NCBI GenBank assembly: GCA_002842035.1
Contig: PHBP01000001.1
Coordinates: forward strand, 233,198 to 297,197
Source of the DNA: Candidatus Cloacimonetes bacterium HGW-Cloacimonetes-2
GTDB taxonomy: Bacteria; Cloacimonadota; Cloacimonadia; Cloacimonadales; Cloacimonadaceae
Length of the DNA stretch: 64,000 nt
Reading direction: 5' to 3'
The position numbers and the translations under genes are program-made. The notes under the pieces are model-generated. The model did no database searches. It saw nothing but the letters and a program-made list of their open reading frames with translations, and was not told the origin of the DNA. Positions 33,572 through 43,176 of this stretch are shown in pieces (the first letter of the stretch is position 1; the number at the start of each line of letters is the position of its first letter).

Positions 33572-34779
33572 TATGAAGGAGGAAGCACGGCGGAACTGCC
33601 TGCCAGCCAGCCCGTTGAAGCTGCAAGCTGGATGTTGAATCCGCCCGTAGGAGCGTGGTAATTCAGGATTTCTCCGGCAAAGTATAGTTTGGGGCAGATA
33701 CGTGATTCCATAGTGCGGATTCTGATATCTGCCAGATCGATACCTCCGGCAGTTGCCATCGCAGTCTCAAAACTCTCCACTGACTTTACATGGAAGACGG
33801 CATTTTGCAGGTATGCTCCCAGGAGGTTGCGATCCTTTGATTTGAGCTGAGCTAGCTGCTGCGAGCCATCTATAGCCAAATAACCCAATATTCTGGCTAT
33901 CAGAGCAGTTGGTAGAGCAAAGGCCTTGAGAGCTGTCTGCAATGATTTCTTTGGCTCTTGGAGCACTAAATCCTGCAGTTTATGCGCTCCACCTTCAACA
34001 AAGCTAATGGCAATCGAGGATCCCGCTTTGATCAGAAAGGCATTATTGAGGATCACCGGACCGCTAAGGCCTGTATGAGTAAAGAGCAGATCTCCGCGAT
34101 CTTTGATCCTGCCTTGTGGAGAGCAAAAGGCAATCGGGACATTCTTCAGGGAGATGCCGGCGCAATCGGTAAATCTGGATGCAGGGATCAGATCAACCGA
34201 TGCCAGAGCAGGGGTAAGGGGTTCTATCTTGTGTCCCAGGGATTTGGCAATCACGTATCCCAAGCCGTCCGAGCCGGTCTGCGTATAGCTCTTTCCACCT
34301 GTTGCCAGGATAATTCTATCGGCAGAGATTACAGTTTTATCCGTCTTAACAGCAAATCCGCCCCCGGCTTGTTTGGAGACAGAGCTTACGTGGGTATCAA
34401 AGCTGAATTTTGCGCCCGACTTTACGGCGGCTTGGTAGAGAGCATCTCTTACGCTGGCTGAGTGCTTTGTTTCTGGGAAGTATTTGCCATCTTCGCGCTT
34501 GGCACTACCACAGCCCTCTCTTGCAAGAAGATCAATAAAGGCATCCTTATCAAAGGCATAGAGGGCTGGCTTGAGAAAATGCGAGGCACTGCGCAGATGA
34601 AAGAGAAAATCGTCATTGTCCAAAGCATTGGTAAAATTACATTGGCCTGATCCGCTCAGCAGCAGTTTCTTTCCCGGATAGGGATTACGCTCCAGTACCA
34701 AGGCTTGTTTGCCTGCTGCTATTGCTGCCAGGAGACCTGCCGGTCCCGCGCCAATAATGATTATAGGTGCGCTGCTCAA
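33571..34779 (-). CDS. HI0933/YhiN-family FAD-dependent oxidoreductase
   Basis: A 402-residue flavoprotein. N-terminal dinucleotide-binding motif IIIGAGPAGLLAAIAAG, the family block GKKLLLSGSGQCNFTN, a second FAD block IILATGGKSYTQTGSDG, and C-terminal YFAGEILNYHAPTGGFNIQLAASTG. The relatives include BaiN-type reductases; the substrate is unknown. The ATG overlaps the LolA-like gene's stop by 4 nt, so it is attached to the envelope operon although its role looks separate. Confidence 0.92.
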   Translation of the reverse strand: MSSAPIIIIGAGPAGLLAAIAAGKQALVLERNPYPGKKLLLSGSGQCNFTNALDNDDFLFHLRSASHFLKPALYAFDKDAFIDLLAREGCGSAKREDGKYFPETKHSASVRDALYQAAVKSGAKFSFDTHVSSVSKQAGGGFAVKTDKTVISADRIILATGGKSYTQTGSDGLGYVIAKSLGHKIEPLTPALASVDLIPASRFTDCAGISLKNVPIAFCSPQGRIKDRGDLLFTHTGLSGPVILNNAFLIKAGSSIAISFVEGGAHKLQDLVLQEPKKSLQTALKAFALPTALIARILGYLAIDGSQQLAQLKSKDRNLLGAYLQNAVFHVKSVESFETAMATAGGIDLADIRIRTMESRICPKLYFAGEILNYHAPTGGFNIQLAASTGWLAGSSAVLPPS

Positions 34780-35513
34780 TTGCCCAACTGCGTTCTGGAA
34801 AAAATTGAGGCAGGAATAGGAACGTCAAATTCGATCGAATCAACGATGTATTCTGTGCCGCGTCCCTGTTTCAACTCATCTTTGAAGACTACTCTGCGTG
34901 GATACCAACGGCTGCCTATCCGGGTTACGTTTGATGCCTTGATGGTCTTGAGCAGGCGTCCGCTACGGGCAAACCACTCCTCATACAAAGGAACATTGCG
35001 GGCTTTATCGACGTAGATGCGTTTGCTGGGATATGAAATGCGGTTGCTCTTAGCTGTAAGCAGCAGTTTCCAGCAATCGCGTCCCTCATAGGTAAGATCA
35101 CCCTCAAGAGCGGCGGTGTATTGCTCCAGGAGCGAGCTTTCCTCCATAAAGTCTTCATAGGATAGATCGCTGCCCATCACTGATTGTCTGAGCATATTAC
35201 CGGAAATCTGGACAGTGCGCTGAGTATTGGGATCGTAGATCCAGAGGCTATTGCCCTGTTTGAGCATCTTGGTGCCCTTATCCCGCGGTGGAGATGTGTA
35301 TTCCGTATAAAAGTCCGTATTCCCTCGTGAATAGTTGATGGATGCAACCGTGCGAGTGCTGCGCCTGGAATTGATCACCATCCGCGATGTGGATTTCACG
35401 GTGGTGGAGGTCAGGTTTTGATCTATTGCCCGTAGGATTTGCTGTGGAGTAGGATTCTGGGCTTGCACAGCCAGAGCAAATGCTGCCAGAATAAGGATAA
35501 GTAGCTTTTTCAT
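34776..35513 (-). CDS. LolA-like outer-membrane lipoprotein-sorting protein
   Basis: A 245-residue periplasmic protein with a signal peptide (KKLLILILAAFALAVQAQ) and the half-barrel LolA-like fold: PQQILRAIDQN, MLKQGNSLWIYDPNTQRTVQISG, YEGRDCWKLLLTAK, and a C-terminal YIVDSIEFDVPIPASIFS. Proteins of this family carry lipids or lipoproteins across the periplasm and are often encoded with ABC or MMPL exporters and an outer-membrane barrel, exactly as here. It overlaps the upstream permease gene by 4 nt. Confidence 0.85.
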   Translation of the reverse strand: MKKLLILILAAFALAVQAQNPTPQQILRAIDQNLTSTTVKSTSRMVINSRRSTRTVASINYSRGNTDFYTEYTSPPRDKGTKMLKQGNSLWIYDPNTQRTVQISGNMLRQSVMGSDLSYEDFMEESSLLEQYTAALEGDLTYEGRDCWKLLLTAKSNRISYPSKRIYVDKARNVPLYEEWFARSGRLLKTIKASNVTRIGSRWYPRRVVFKDELKQGRGTEYIVDSIEFDVPIPASIFSRTQLGN

Positions 35514-36781
35514 TGTTCGAGTTCCTTAAAGAGTTGGGATGTTTGCCGCTTGTAGATCGCTGTTCCAGCCAGAGCTGTTCCCAGCAGAGATGCGCATATA
35601 CCCGGAATGAAGCTGGTGATGAAGATCCCAATGCTGAGCTTGGTGCGGATCACATTCTCAAATACCATCGTGGAAGTTTTTCCGTATTGAGACATATCCA
35701 ATCCCCAGATTGAAAGCGGATAGCTGAAGATGAAGCCCAGCAGCAGTCCTATGAGAGAACCGATGGTACCGATACACAGGGATTCAAGTATCAAGCTGCG
35801 GTAGATATGCTTCTTCTCTTCTCCGATGGCAAGCCTGATTCCAAATTCACCATAGCGCCTGATGCCGCTCATCAAGCCGGAATTCCACAGCACTATGCCC
35901 AGAATCAGAATAAATACAAGACTCATCATCAAAAAAGTAAAATCTGTAATCCAGAGGATATAGCCCAAGCCATTCTGATCCGAGAGACTGAGCATCAACG
36001 GAGAGTATTCATCCTCTGTAGAGTATTTATCGTTAAAAGCAGTTGTTAGCTTCTTTATCTCCTTGTCATTGTAAGAGTCGGAGCGAAGAAAGCCTAGGAC
36101 CTCTGCACTGCCACCGGGCATATCGAGGAAGCTGCGGGCATCTTCCAAATCCATAATAATCCCGCCCCGATCGAGGGCTTCATAGCCGAAAACGACTGTT
36201 CCAATGATCACGACTTGGGCAAAAGCCATCGAGCCATCAGCAGTGCTGCCCAATAGCATCAGGCTGTCACCAAGCTGCAATTGCATTGCCTCAAAGGTAC
36301 GATCCGAAAGCAGTATCTCCCCGGGAGCCAAAGGAAGCCTGCCCTTTGCCATTGTCTCCTTGAGCCGCAGATTCCTGATCTCCAAATCGCCCCCGATCAG
36401 ATCGAGGGCAAAGCCCATCACTTGGCCCTGGCTGAGCGAATTGCCCAGTGAATCTGCTTTGTCCAGGATAGCTCCAAAAGTAATCCGCTCTGCCCAATCA
36501 AACTGAGGATACTCGGTTTTCCAGACATCCAGTTCCTCTTGATTATCCAAAAAGCCCAGATCATAAGGCTTTTGACTGATCAGCTCGTTGTATGCCTTGG
36601 TAACGATCTTGACGTGTCCGGTCTCAAAGCGGGCATTTTGACGGATCATACTCTCGATATAGCCATCCATAAAGGAAAGGAAAAAGACCATCAGCGAGAC
36701 ACCGGCAGAAATGATGATGATCGGAAAGAGGAAACGGCTGCGGTCTCTGAAGATGCCTTTGAGAATGAAATCAAACATCAA
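35510..36781 (-). CDS. ABC transporter permease, MacB/LolC-type (FtsX domain), first copy
   Basis: A 423-residue inner-membrane protein: one N-terminal transmembrane helix (about 18-38), a ~230-residue periplasmic domain (LPLAPGEILLSDRTFEAMQLQLGDSLML), then three helices with the FtsX signature (MSGIRRYGEFGIRLAIGEEKKHIY). Works with the LolD-like ATPase and the second permease to move lipids, lipoproteins or peptides out of the membrane. It is 7 nt downstream of the second permease gene. Confidence 0.92.
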   Translation of the reverse strand: MMFDFILKGIFRDRSRFLFPIIIISAGVSLMVFFLSFMDGYIESMIRQNARFETGHVKIVTKAYNELISQKPYDLGFLDNQEELDVWKTEYPQFDWAERITFGAILDKADSLGNSLSQGQVMGFALDLIGGDLEIRNLRLKETMAKGRLPLAPGEILLSDRTFEAMQLQLGDSLMLLGSTADGSMAFAQVVIIGTVVFGYEALDRGGIIMDLEDARSFLDMPGGSAEVLGFLRSDSYNDKEIKKLTTAFNDKYSTEDEYSPLMLSLSDQNGLGYILWITDFTFLMMSLVFILILGIVLWNSGLMSGIRRYGEFGIRLAIGEEKKHIYRSLILESLCIGTIGSLIGLLLGFIFSYPLSIWGLDMSQYGKTSTMVFENVIRTKLSIGIFITSFIPGICASLLGTALAGTAIYKRQTSQLFKELEQ

Positions 36782-36788
36782 GATATCC

Positions 36789-37964
36789 TCATTTTAGCTT
36801 CCCACGCAGAGCGTCTGTGGGCTTGAGCCTGGCAATTCTCAGCGTTGGCAGCCAGCTTGCCAGAGCTGTTGCTCCAAACATCACCCCCAAAACCAGCAGG
36901 ATGATCCAGATGGGATATTTGAAGTAAATCGTCTCGGTAAAACCAATCATACCAAAATCGCTATATGAATCAGGCAAAACCCAGCCCTTGATGCCAAACC
37001 AGAGAAAGAGCGGCAAGCCAAGTACTATGCCTATCAGGACAGCATAGACCATATACAGCAAGCCCTCCACGGTAAACAGACCAATAATCTGCTGCTGCGT
37101 CATCCCCAAAGCCGAGAGCGTGCCGATCTCTTTGCGGCGTTTGAAGAGAGAGAGGACTTGGGTATCAAAGATGGCAATCATAGCCAGAAACAGGAAGAGT
37201 CCAAAGAGCAGGGATTGTGAAGCAAGCTCGGTTTGCAGCACTTCATTGAAGTCTTTCATCAGTACACTACGGGATTTATAGAGCCAGTTTTCATCAGCCA
37301 GGCTCATCAAAGAGCTGTCTTCGAGTACGATCTGGGAAGCATAGCCGGGAGCAGCCATATACTGCTGCATAGTATCCAGATCGATCCAGATAGCACCGTT
37401 GTCGATCGCAGGAACCGGACTGCGCATAATGTGCGTAATGCTAAGATCTAAAGCATCATATACTCCGGAGACATCCTTGATCCTAAGGGTCAGAATATCG
37501 CCTTTTTCGAGCTTCATAGTCTTTGCCAGGCCTGTTCCAATGACTGCCGGAACGAGTCCATCTCCGGTGTCTTTCAGGTAACTGCTGGGGATCTTGAGCA
37601 AGCTCTGGCTGTAAGGGATTCCTTTGAGTACCGTGGGCATCATCCTGCCCTGAGGATACGCCACGGCCTGGCTTAGCAGAATAGGCACAGCTTTGCCTGC
37701 ATTGATCGCAGATACTTGATCAGTGCTGATCGGAGCGAGGCTCTTGTCAAAACTAAAGGCATCGTAGGGATCGTAATCCTTTTGCCAGAGCATTCCTTCC
37801 GCTTGTTCCCACTCTTTAAGCTGTGTTTTGGAGAGATTTATCCAGCTATAAAACATCGACATCATCCATAGCAGTCCCACCAGCACGATCGCAAGGATAA
37901 ACATATTGATCAGGCTGCGCTTGCCGTTGCCTATGATGTTGCGATTAGCGAGCTTTAGTATCAT
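36789..37964 (-). CDS. ABC transporter permease, MacB/LolC-type (FtsX domain), second copy
   Basis: A 391-residue partner permease: transmembrane helix about 18-40, periplasmic domain, then three C-terminal helices with LFKRRKEIGTLSALGMTQQQIIGLF, the classic FtsX motif. The ATG at 37964 is chosen because it gives the family-typical N-terminus ([18 protein letters not shown]) and GGAGAGG lies 9 nt before it; an ATG at 37982 is also in frame. It overlaps the ATPase gene end by 20 nt. The two permeases differ, suggesting a LolC/LolE-type heterodimer. Confidence 0.92.
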   Translation of the reverse strand: MILKLANRNIIGNGKRSLINMFILAIVLVGLLWMMSMFYSWINLSKTQLKEWEQAEGMLWQKDYDPYDAFSFDKSLAPISTDQVSAINAGKAVPILLSQAVAYPQGRMMPTVLKGIPYSQSLLKIPSSYLKDTGDGLVPAVIGTGLAKTMKLEKGDILTLRIKDVSGVYDALDLSITHIMRSPVPAIDNGAIWIDLDTMQQYMAAPGYASQIVLEDSSLMSLADENWLYKSRSVLMKDFNEVLQTELASQSLLFGLFLFLAMIAIFDTQVLSLFKRRKEIGTLSALGMTQQQIIGLFTVEGLLYMVYAVLIGIVLGLPLFLWFGIKGWVLPDSYSDFGMIGFTETIYFKYPIWIILLVLGVMFGATALASWLPTLRIARLKPTDALRGKLK

Positions 37965-38640
37965 CCGAGACAACCTCTCCATCAACGAGCCTGATCACTC
38001 GCCTAAGGTAATCTATCACCTTCTGATCGTGAGTGGAAAAGATGAAGCTGGTGCCCAATTCCTGATTGAGCTTCTTCATCATATCCAGGATATGCAGGGA
38101 GTTCTCCGTGTCCAGATTGGCAGTTGGCTCGTCCGCCAGCACCAAGCCGGGTTGTTTCACCATTGCTCTGGCAATAGCCACACGCTGGCACTGTCCACCG
38201 GAGAGCTGTGCCGGACGGCTCTTGATCTTATCCGTCAAACCAAGCCATTCCAATGCTTGCATCACAGCCTTGTGTCTTTCCTCTTTACTCATCGAGAGCA
38301 GCAAGAGAGGAAACTCCACATTCTCGTAAACTGTATAAACCGGCAGCAGGTTATAAGTCTGAAAGATAAAGCCCAGGTGTCTGCTACGCAAGTCAGCAGC
38401 TTGTTTGGAACTGAGCTCTTTGATCTCGTATCCCATCACCTTGACCTCACCTTCCGTCTGACTATCCAGGGAACCGATGATGTTGAGCATAGTGGTTTTG
38501 CCACTACCACTGGGGCCAACTATCCCGCTGAACTCTCCTTTTGCAAAGCTTAGATTGATGTTCTTCAATGCCAGAAAGTCTCCTTCCCCGGTCGGGAAGG
38601 CTTTACTCATCTTGCTGATTACTACCAGTTTATCTTCCAT
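37945..38640 (-). CDS. ABC transporter ATP-binding protein, LolD/MacB type
   Basis: A 231-residue ATPase with Walker [10 protein letters not shown], the signature [14 protein letters not shown] (Cys where Gln is common), and Walker [13 protein letters not shown] followed by a switch His. Energises the two FtsX-type permeases. Size and [16 protein letters not shown] place it in the LolD/MacB subfamily. It follows the outer-membrane protein gene by 10 nt. Confidence 0.94.
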   Translation of the reverse strand: MEDKLVVISKMSKAFPTGEGDFLALKNINLSFAKGEFSGIVGPSGSGKTTMLNIIGSLDSQTEGEVKVMGYEIKELSSKQAADLRSRHLGFIFQTYNLLPVYTVYENVEFPLLLLSMSKEERHKAVMQALEWLGLTDKIKSRPAQLSGGQCQRVAIARAMVKQPGLVLADEPTANLDTENSLHILDMMKKLNQELGTSFIFSTHDQKVIDYLRRVIRLVDGEVVSDDTKAR

Positions 38641-38650
38641 CTTACCTCAA

Positions 38651-39730
38651 TCAAATATCGTAACTAATACTTAGGCGCAGTGCCGGATAGGCGTCTTTGC
38701 TCAGTTGCTGCCCGATGCTAAAATCTATGCTCCAATAGTCGTAAACCCTGCCGTACTGGAGCGTCAGATGCTGAGTTTCCTCTGTCCAATCAAGCATCGC
38801 AAGAGCTTGCAGCTTATCGATCAATCCCAGAGGATATGATGCCAGTATGGATGTAGCAACTTTATCAGCGGTGAGATCGCCAAAGGTATCCGGACTGCTC
38901 TGCCACAATCCAGTTTCTTGCATAATGTACAGCCCATTACCGATACCAATAGTATAATCCGTACCGATTACAGAAGCCAAAGTCAGTTCGGTCAAACCTC
39001 GAACCGTCTCAAGATCAAAGGAAGCCCAGGAAGTCTCAGTCCATACTCCAATAGCTCCATCGTAGCGTAGATCCAATCCATAACGGTCTTCCGATCCCTC
39101 ATCCAGAATAGTGGTTTCGAGCAAGTTTCTATGATGATAGCTAAGCCCCAGATTAAGTATCGATAAAGGAAAATCCAGCCTTCCACCGGTCTCGATTCCT
39201 TGCGACTGGAATATCTCGGCACCATAGATTTTATCTCCCTTGACCATTGCCCAGAGCTTGAGCCCGGCTTGTTCCCCCAGACCAATATTGAGGATCGAAG
39301 ATACTACGCCTTCGGTCTCCTGGCTCTCGTCCAGAGGATCAATCCGATCAAACCACTGCAAGGGACGTATTACCTGGGCAGTACCAAAGTTCAATCTCTG
39401 CAAACCGGTTCTGATACTCCATGTCCCGGCGTCGATACCAGACCACAGCCGGTAGAGCTTGCTGCCCATTGACGCAGAATCCTGCAAGGGCATAGTATAG
39501 AACTGAGCACTGGTAACAAAATCCAGCCCCATCAGCTCTATATCAATCTCCGGTTGCCACATCAGCTTGAGCATACTGTCAGGAGTACCCTCCAGCCAAG
39601 TCTGCTCTGCCCCCAGATTGAAGTGATTACTCAGCTCTAAGCTGTTTCCGACTATCCCAAACAGACTGCTTATCAGCAGCAGGTTAAGGAGTAAAAAGAG
39701 TAGTTTGTAGCGATCGATACAAGAGCTCAC
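38651..39730 (-). CDS. Outer-membrane beta-barrel protein of the ABC/LolA cluster
   Basis: A 359-residue exported protein: hydrophobic N-terminal signal (about 8-25), then many alternating amphipathic beta strands to the end (ALRLSISYDI). The block SIRTGLQRLNFGTAQVIRPLQWFDRIDP recalls DUF1302-type outer-membrane proteins that accompany LolA-like proteins, but I cannot assign the family firmly. The start is a GTG at 39730 with GAGG 9 nt upstream, overlapping the LPP20-like gene by 47 nt. It likely provides the outer-membrane end of the transport path. Confidence 0.65.
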   Translation of the reverse strand: MSSCIDRYKLLFLLLNLLLISSLFGIVGNSLELSNHFNLGAEQTWLEGTPDSMLKLMWQPEIDIELMGLDFVTSAQFYTMPLQDSASMGSKLYRLWSGIDAGTWSIRTGLQRLNFGTAQVIRPLQWFDRIDPLDESQETEGVVSSILNIGLGEQAGLKLWAMVKGDKIYGAEIFQSQGIETGGRLDFPLSILNLGLSYHHRNLLETTILDEGSEDRYGLDLRYDGAIGVWTETSWASFDLETVRGLTELTLASVIGTDYTIGIGNGLYIMQETGLWQSSPDTFGDLTADKVATSILASYPLGLIDKLQALAMLDWTEETQHLTLQYGRVYDYWSIDFSIGQQLSKDAYPALRLSISYDI

Positions 39731-41039
39731 TGGTTAAAATCCTCAAGGCAGCTTGCTTTGCCCGCAAATCCGCTGTGGATTGCGTCGTACCAGCGCCCTT
39801 GACATTGGGATATGTTTCTGCCGAGACTGTTGAGCCGGTCTTTATATCGACCAGGCTGGTCTGAATATCAGCATTGGTAGTATAATTTCTCAAAGCATCT
39901 ATATAGGTGCCGGCTCTGCTGGTAATTGAAACCAGCATCCGATAATCAGCCGCCAGGATGTCTCTGGTAACCTCCAGATCAAGCTCCAGCAGCCTGCCTT
40001 TGAGCTGAAGATAAGATTCAAAATCTTCCTTCTCATTGATGGCAAGATCCAGATAGATTGACGGCTTGGAGACTTCCATACGCAGTCTCGCTTCAGAAAA
40101 AGCCAATTGATTGATCGTTTGCCTCAGCGTACTGCTATTCACCGCTTGTGCCAAGCGTCCCTTGTCTATACTCAGAGTTATCTCTTGCATTGGATCGAGA
40201 TCTGAGACCTTTTGGATTACCAGGTCGATACTGCCATCCGTATTAGTGGTCGTACTGCCGCTCAACCTGCCTCTTCCGCGGCTAAAACGCATCGTTACAG
40301 GCAGATTCTGAGCCGGATATAGCATATCCCCTACACGATACTGGATGAGTCCCTTTATCCCGGCATTGGCATTCATCATCGCCACTATCCTGATCTGAGG
40401 CACTTCCCATTCAGTCTGCAGACGCCCCGGCAGTTCCCTCAATCTGGATAATGCTACGGTATAAAGATTAACAATCCCGCCCCGATACTCTGCTCTAAGA
40501 TCAAGATCGGCAAAGGATTCGAGCTGTTCTATCGATTGGAGCAGACCTGTGATCCCATTTGCCAGATCTGTCGTAGTATCGTCGTATCTGCCAAGTGCAC
40601 CCAGAGCCAGATTCATTGCTTGTTGCTTCCGGCTTTCGCGCTGCCTGCGATAATCCAGCTTGCTTATCCTGTACCAGGCATAATACTGGGAAGAGTTTTC
40701 GCTAAATCTCACCAATTCCACATTCTGCAAGATCGTCTCGCTGGAGCTCTGGATTCTGCCTGCCAGATCGGTAAAGATATAGCCGGCATTCTCGCGCTCC
40801 CGGGTCTCCAGTTCGGCTCTTACGGTCACATTGATCTGGGAGGAAATCTGTCTCAAAGCCTGTTCTCTGGCATAATCCCGGTAACTGGGAATCTTGCGAG
40901 ATACTGAAACCACCGCACTGTAAAAATTGGGATCCGAGATCTGATCTCTTGCCCAATCCGGAGCTTTATTGACCGCGCATGCACCCAATAGCAGCAGCAT
41001 TGCCAGAGCTATTGATACCGATCTTAGCACACTCTTCAC
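39684..41039 (-). CDS. LPP20-like outer-membrane lipoprotein
   Basis: A 451-residue lipoprotein with lipobox LLGAC (lipidated Cys about residue 21). The first ~150 residues match the LPP20/FlgP pattern (PDWARD, then YRDYAREQALRQISSQINVTVRAELETRE and YAWYRI). The C-terminal ~250 residues include beta-rich segments and repeat the LPP20-like theme at the end (RAKQAALRILTSELLYRSL). It follows the CsgG-like gene by 10 nt; LPP20- and CsgG/FlgO-type lipoproteins are often paired. Role in the envelope is inferred. Confidence 0.75.
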   Translation of the reverse strand: MKSVLRSVSIALAMLLLLGACAVNKAPDWARDQISDPNFYSAVVSVSRKIPSYRDYAREQALRQISSQINVTVRAELETRERENAGYIFTDLAGRIQSSSETILQNVELVRFSENSSQYYAWYRISKLDYRRQRESRKQQAMNLALGALGRYDDTTTDLANGITGLLQSIEQLESFADLDLRAEYRGGIVNLYTVALSRLRELPGRLQTEWEVPQIRIVAMMNANAGIKGLIQYRVGDMLYPAQNLPVTMRFSRGRGRLSGSTTTNTDGSIDLVIQKVSDLDPMQEITLSIDKGRLAQAVNSSTLRQTINQLAFSEARLRMEVSKPSIYLDLAINEKEDFESYLQLKGRLLELDLEVTRDILAADYRMLVSITSRAGTYIDALRNYTTNADIQTSLVDIKTGSTVSAETYPNVKGAGTTQSTADLRAKQAALRILTSELLYRSLQTTLFTP

Positions 41040-41049
41040 CCGGCTATCC

Positions 41050-42339
41050 TCACTGTTGGATATAGCGTTTGAATTCTGTAATGAAATATGTGCTCAGGCG
41101 TGATACAGCCTGATTTACCAGCTCAATCTCAGCGGGTGGCAGTGGCTCAGTCTTGCGGCAAAGAGCAGCCGAAGCTGTTGACAAAGCTCTCTCATCCCCG
41201 GATTCCTTGCGTCCCCAGCTATCGTTCCAGGGATACTCTGCTGTGTAGGTTCCCTGGCGTTTAATCCTACCGGATGAGACCTCAATTATATTGTAAGTAC
41301 CTGTGATCTGGGCACTAACCGTCTTTGTATAACGGGTCCAATTGCATTCTACTTCGGCATAGATGTCCTTGGTCTGAGTATTTCCCTGATCATCGACGTA
41401 TTCTTCACGACCGGTCACAATCCTGCGGCTGTCGGTCTCGTTTTGTCTGGTAACCCTTGCCGGTACATAAGCAATCTGAGTGATCTTGCCGGTAAGTATC
41501 TCGTGAGCTCCGACCAATACGCCAATCTGGCTGGCAGTATTTTCATCGACCAAGCCCGAGGCAGCCAATCTCTGCTCTGAAAGCACCGGATTGAGCTGAT
41601 CGCGAGTAATGATCTCGACAAACTCAGTAGCTTCCGGATCGCTCATCACAGCGCTGATGATCTGATCTACCAATTGAGAAGAGATATCCCCATAACGTCG
41701 GTTTGTCCCGGATAAATCCTCAAAAGGCACCACTGCAATCCGCTTGATTGCATTAGCTCTGGCTTGGGCAAAGCGTTGCTCCGCATCCCTATAATTGGGC
41801 ACGATATTGAGTGCATTGCGAAATTCTATTGCCGCGCGCTTTTGTATCTCCAGATCAGTACCTTGGCGGGACAGATTTAGTCCATTCTGATAGTGGTATT
41901 CGGCAGCATTATTCTTGGCTTCCGTAAGAGCTTCGCTGTAATCGCGAAAATCAAAAGTAACAGTCAGACCCGTCTCAGGATTCACAAGCCGGGGTAGAGT
42001 CCTGATTTGTTCCTGGATAGCCTCAAGAGCGCTGTATTCCTCAATCATTCGTGCCCAACGCGTCACATCCTGCGAATTCATCAGACGCGCCACATTAGCT
42101 TCTCTCTGGGCAATCAGATCAGGATAGACCTGAAGGATCAGGATTTGTGCCTTGCTATAGCCTGGCTTGAGGCGTAATGATTGAATATTGTAATTGAGTG
42201 CGGAATCCAGATTCCCGCGGTTGTATTGCTTCTGCGCTTCCTTATAGAGTATTACATTGCGCGAACAGCCTGCCAAACTGAGCAATGCTAGTCCCAGTAT
42301 AACAAATATCCGCATTGTCTTTATCCAAGACTTCGGCAT
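41050..42339 (-). CDS. CsgG-like outer-membrane lipoprotein with N-terminal TPR-like region
   Basis: A 429-residue lipoprotein, lipobox LAGC (Cys about residue 25). Residues about 30-200 are helical and repeat-like (YNRGNLDSALNYNIQSLRLKPGY resembles a TPR unit). Residues about 205-320 match the CsgG/FlgO/LpoB fold: IKRIAVVPFEDLSG, then VEIITRDQLNPVLSEQRLAASG and GVLVGAHEILTGKITQI. CsgG itself forms an outer-membrane secretion channel; LpoB-type relatives regulate the wall. Which applies here is unknown. A strong GGAGG site precedes the ATG. First gene of the envelope run. Confidence 0.78.
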   Translation of the reverse strand: MPKSWIKTMRIFVILGLALLSLAGCSRNVILYKEAQKQYNRGNLDSALNYNIQSLRLKPGYSKAQILILQVYPDLIAQREANVARLMNSQDVTRWARMIEEYSALEAIQEQIRTLPRLVNPETGLTVTFDFRDYSEALTEAKNNAAEYHYQNGLNLSRQGTDLEIQKRAAIEFRNALNIVPNYRDAEQRFAQARANAIKRIAVVPFEDLSGTNRRYGDISSQLVDQIISAVMSDPEATEFVEIITRDQLNPVLSEQRLAASGLVDENTASQIGVLVGAHEILTGKITQIAYVPARVTRQNETDSRRIVTGREEYVDDQGNTQTKDIYAEVECNWTRYTKTVSAQITGTYNIIEVSSGRIKRQGTYTAEYPWNDSWGRKESGDERALSTASAALCRKTEPLPPAEIELVNQAVSRLSTYFITEFKRYIQQ

Positions 42340-42432
42340 AAGCTCCTCCCTGAGCTATGAATAATTCTGAACCTGTCTTTATCTCGCAGTACCGTGGATT
42401 TGATCCCAAGTCCCCAGACTGCAAGGTCACAC

Positions 42433-42461
42433 AATTCTTTGTCAATCTCAGCATCTGTCAA
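42433..42461 (-). promoter_or_regulatory. Possible promoter of the envelope operon
   Basis: On the minus strand, TTGACA (42461-42456) is followed after 17 nt by AGAATT, about 95 nt upstream of the CsgG-like start. The -10 is weak; a second TTGACA overlaps. Confidence 0.35.
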
Positions 42462-42496
42462 GCGAAATCGCAAGATTCCACCGGTGAACGTATATT

Positions 42497-43072
42497 TCAT
42501 CGCTTATTAAGCTCTTTGTAGCGGAAGCAAGACACCAAATGATCATTTACCATTCCTGCCGCTTGCATAAAGGCATAACAGATAGTGGTGCCGACAAAGC
42601 GAAATCCTCGCTTTTTCAAATCCTTGCTCATTGCGTCCGATTCTGGGCTACTGACTGGGATATCGGCGTTATCTCGGCAAGCTTTATCGATGGTCATACC
42701 ATCAGTAAATTGCCAAATGTAGCTATCAAAGCTGCAAAATTCCTTTTGAATCTCCAGAAATGCCTTTGCGTTGCCGATCGTTGCTTCGATCTTGCGACGA
42801 TTTCGGATGATACCGCTATCCTGCATAAGTGCTTCCACCTTGGATTCGTTGTATTTGGCAATGATCTCAGGCTTAAAACCATCAAATGCCCTGCGGAAGT
42901 TTTCGCGTTTGTGTAATATGCAAGACCAGGACAAGCCTGCTTGAAAGCCATCCAATACTATGAATTCAAAGAGCTTGCGATCATCGTGAAGCGGTGTGCC
43001 CCACTCCTCATCGTGATATGCCAACATCTGTGTGTCATTGCCGGGCCAGGTGCAGCGATCTTTTTCTTTCAT
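42497..43072 (-). CDS. tag: DNA-3-methyladenine glycosylase I
   Basis: Excises 3-methyladenine. 191 aa, normal length, with CTWPGNDTQMLAYHDEEWGTP at the N-terminus, FEFIVLDGFQAGLSWSCIL, and the C-terminal DHLVSCFRY. The zinc ligands of Tag (an N-terminal Cys and His, here C7 and H20, and a C-terminal His and Cys) are all present. Monocistronic, divergent from corA. Confidence 0.95.
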   Translation of the reverse strand: MKEKDRCTWPGNDTQMLAYHDEEWGTPLHDDRKLFEFIVLDGFQAGLSWSCILHKRENFRRAFDGFKPEIIAKYNESKVEALMQDSGIIRNRRKIEATIGNAKAFLEIQKEFCSFDSYIWQFTDGMTIDKACRDNADIPVSSPESDAMSKDLKKRGFRFVGTTICYAFMQAAGMVNDHLVSCFRYKELNKR

Positions 43073-43176
43073 ATCAACCTCACATTCTTATACTTGCCGG
43101 GATCATCTTTCCTGTAAAACTATTCCTGATTATTGGAGTGGTGGATTTCGTCAATCTGCTTTTTTGGGGAGTGGGT

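Noticed and set aside
42340-42480. tRNA-like T-arm (GGGATCAAATCC) upstream of the CsgG-like gene
   Set aside because: No 7-nt T loop, no acceptor or anticodon stem can be formed; chance similarity.
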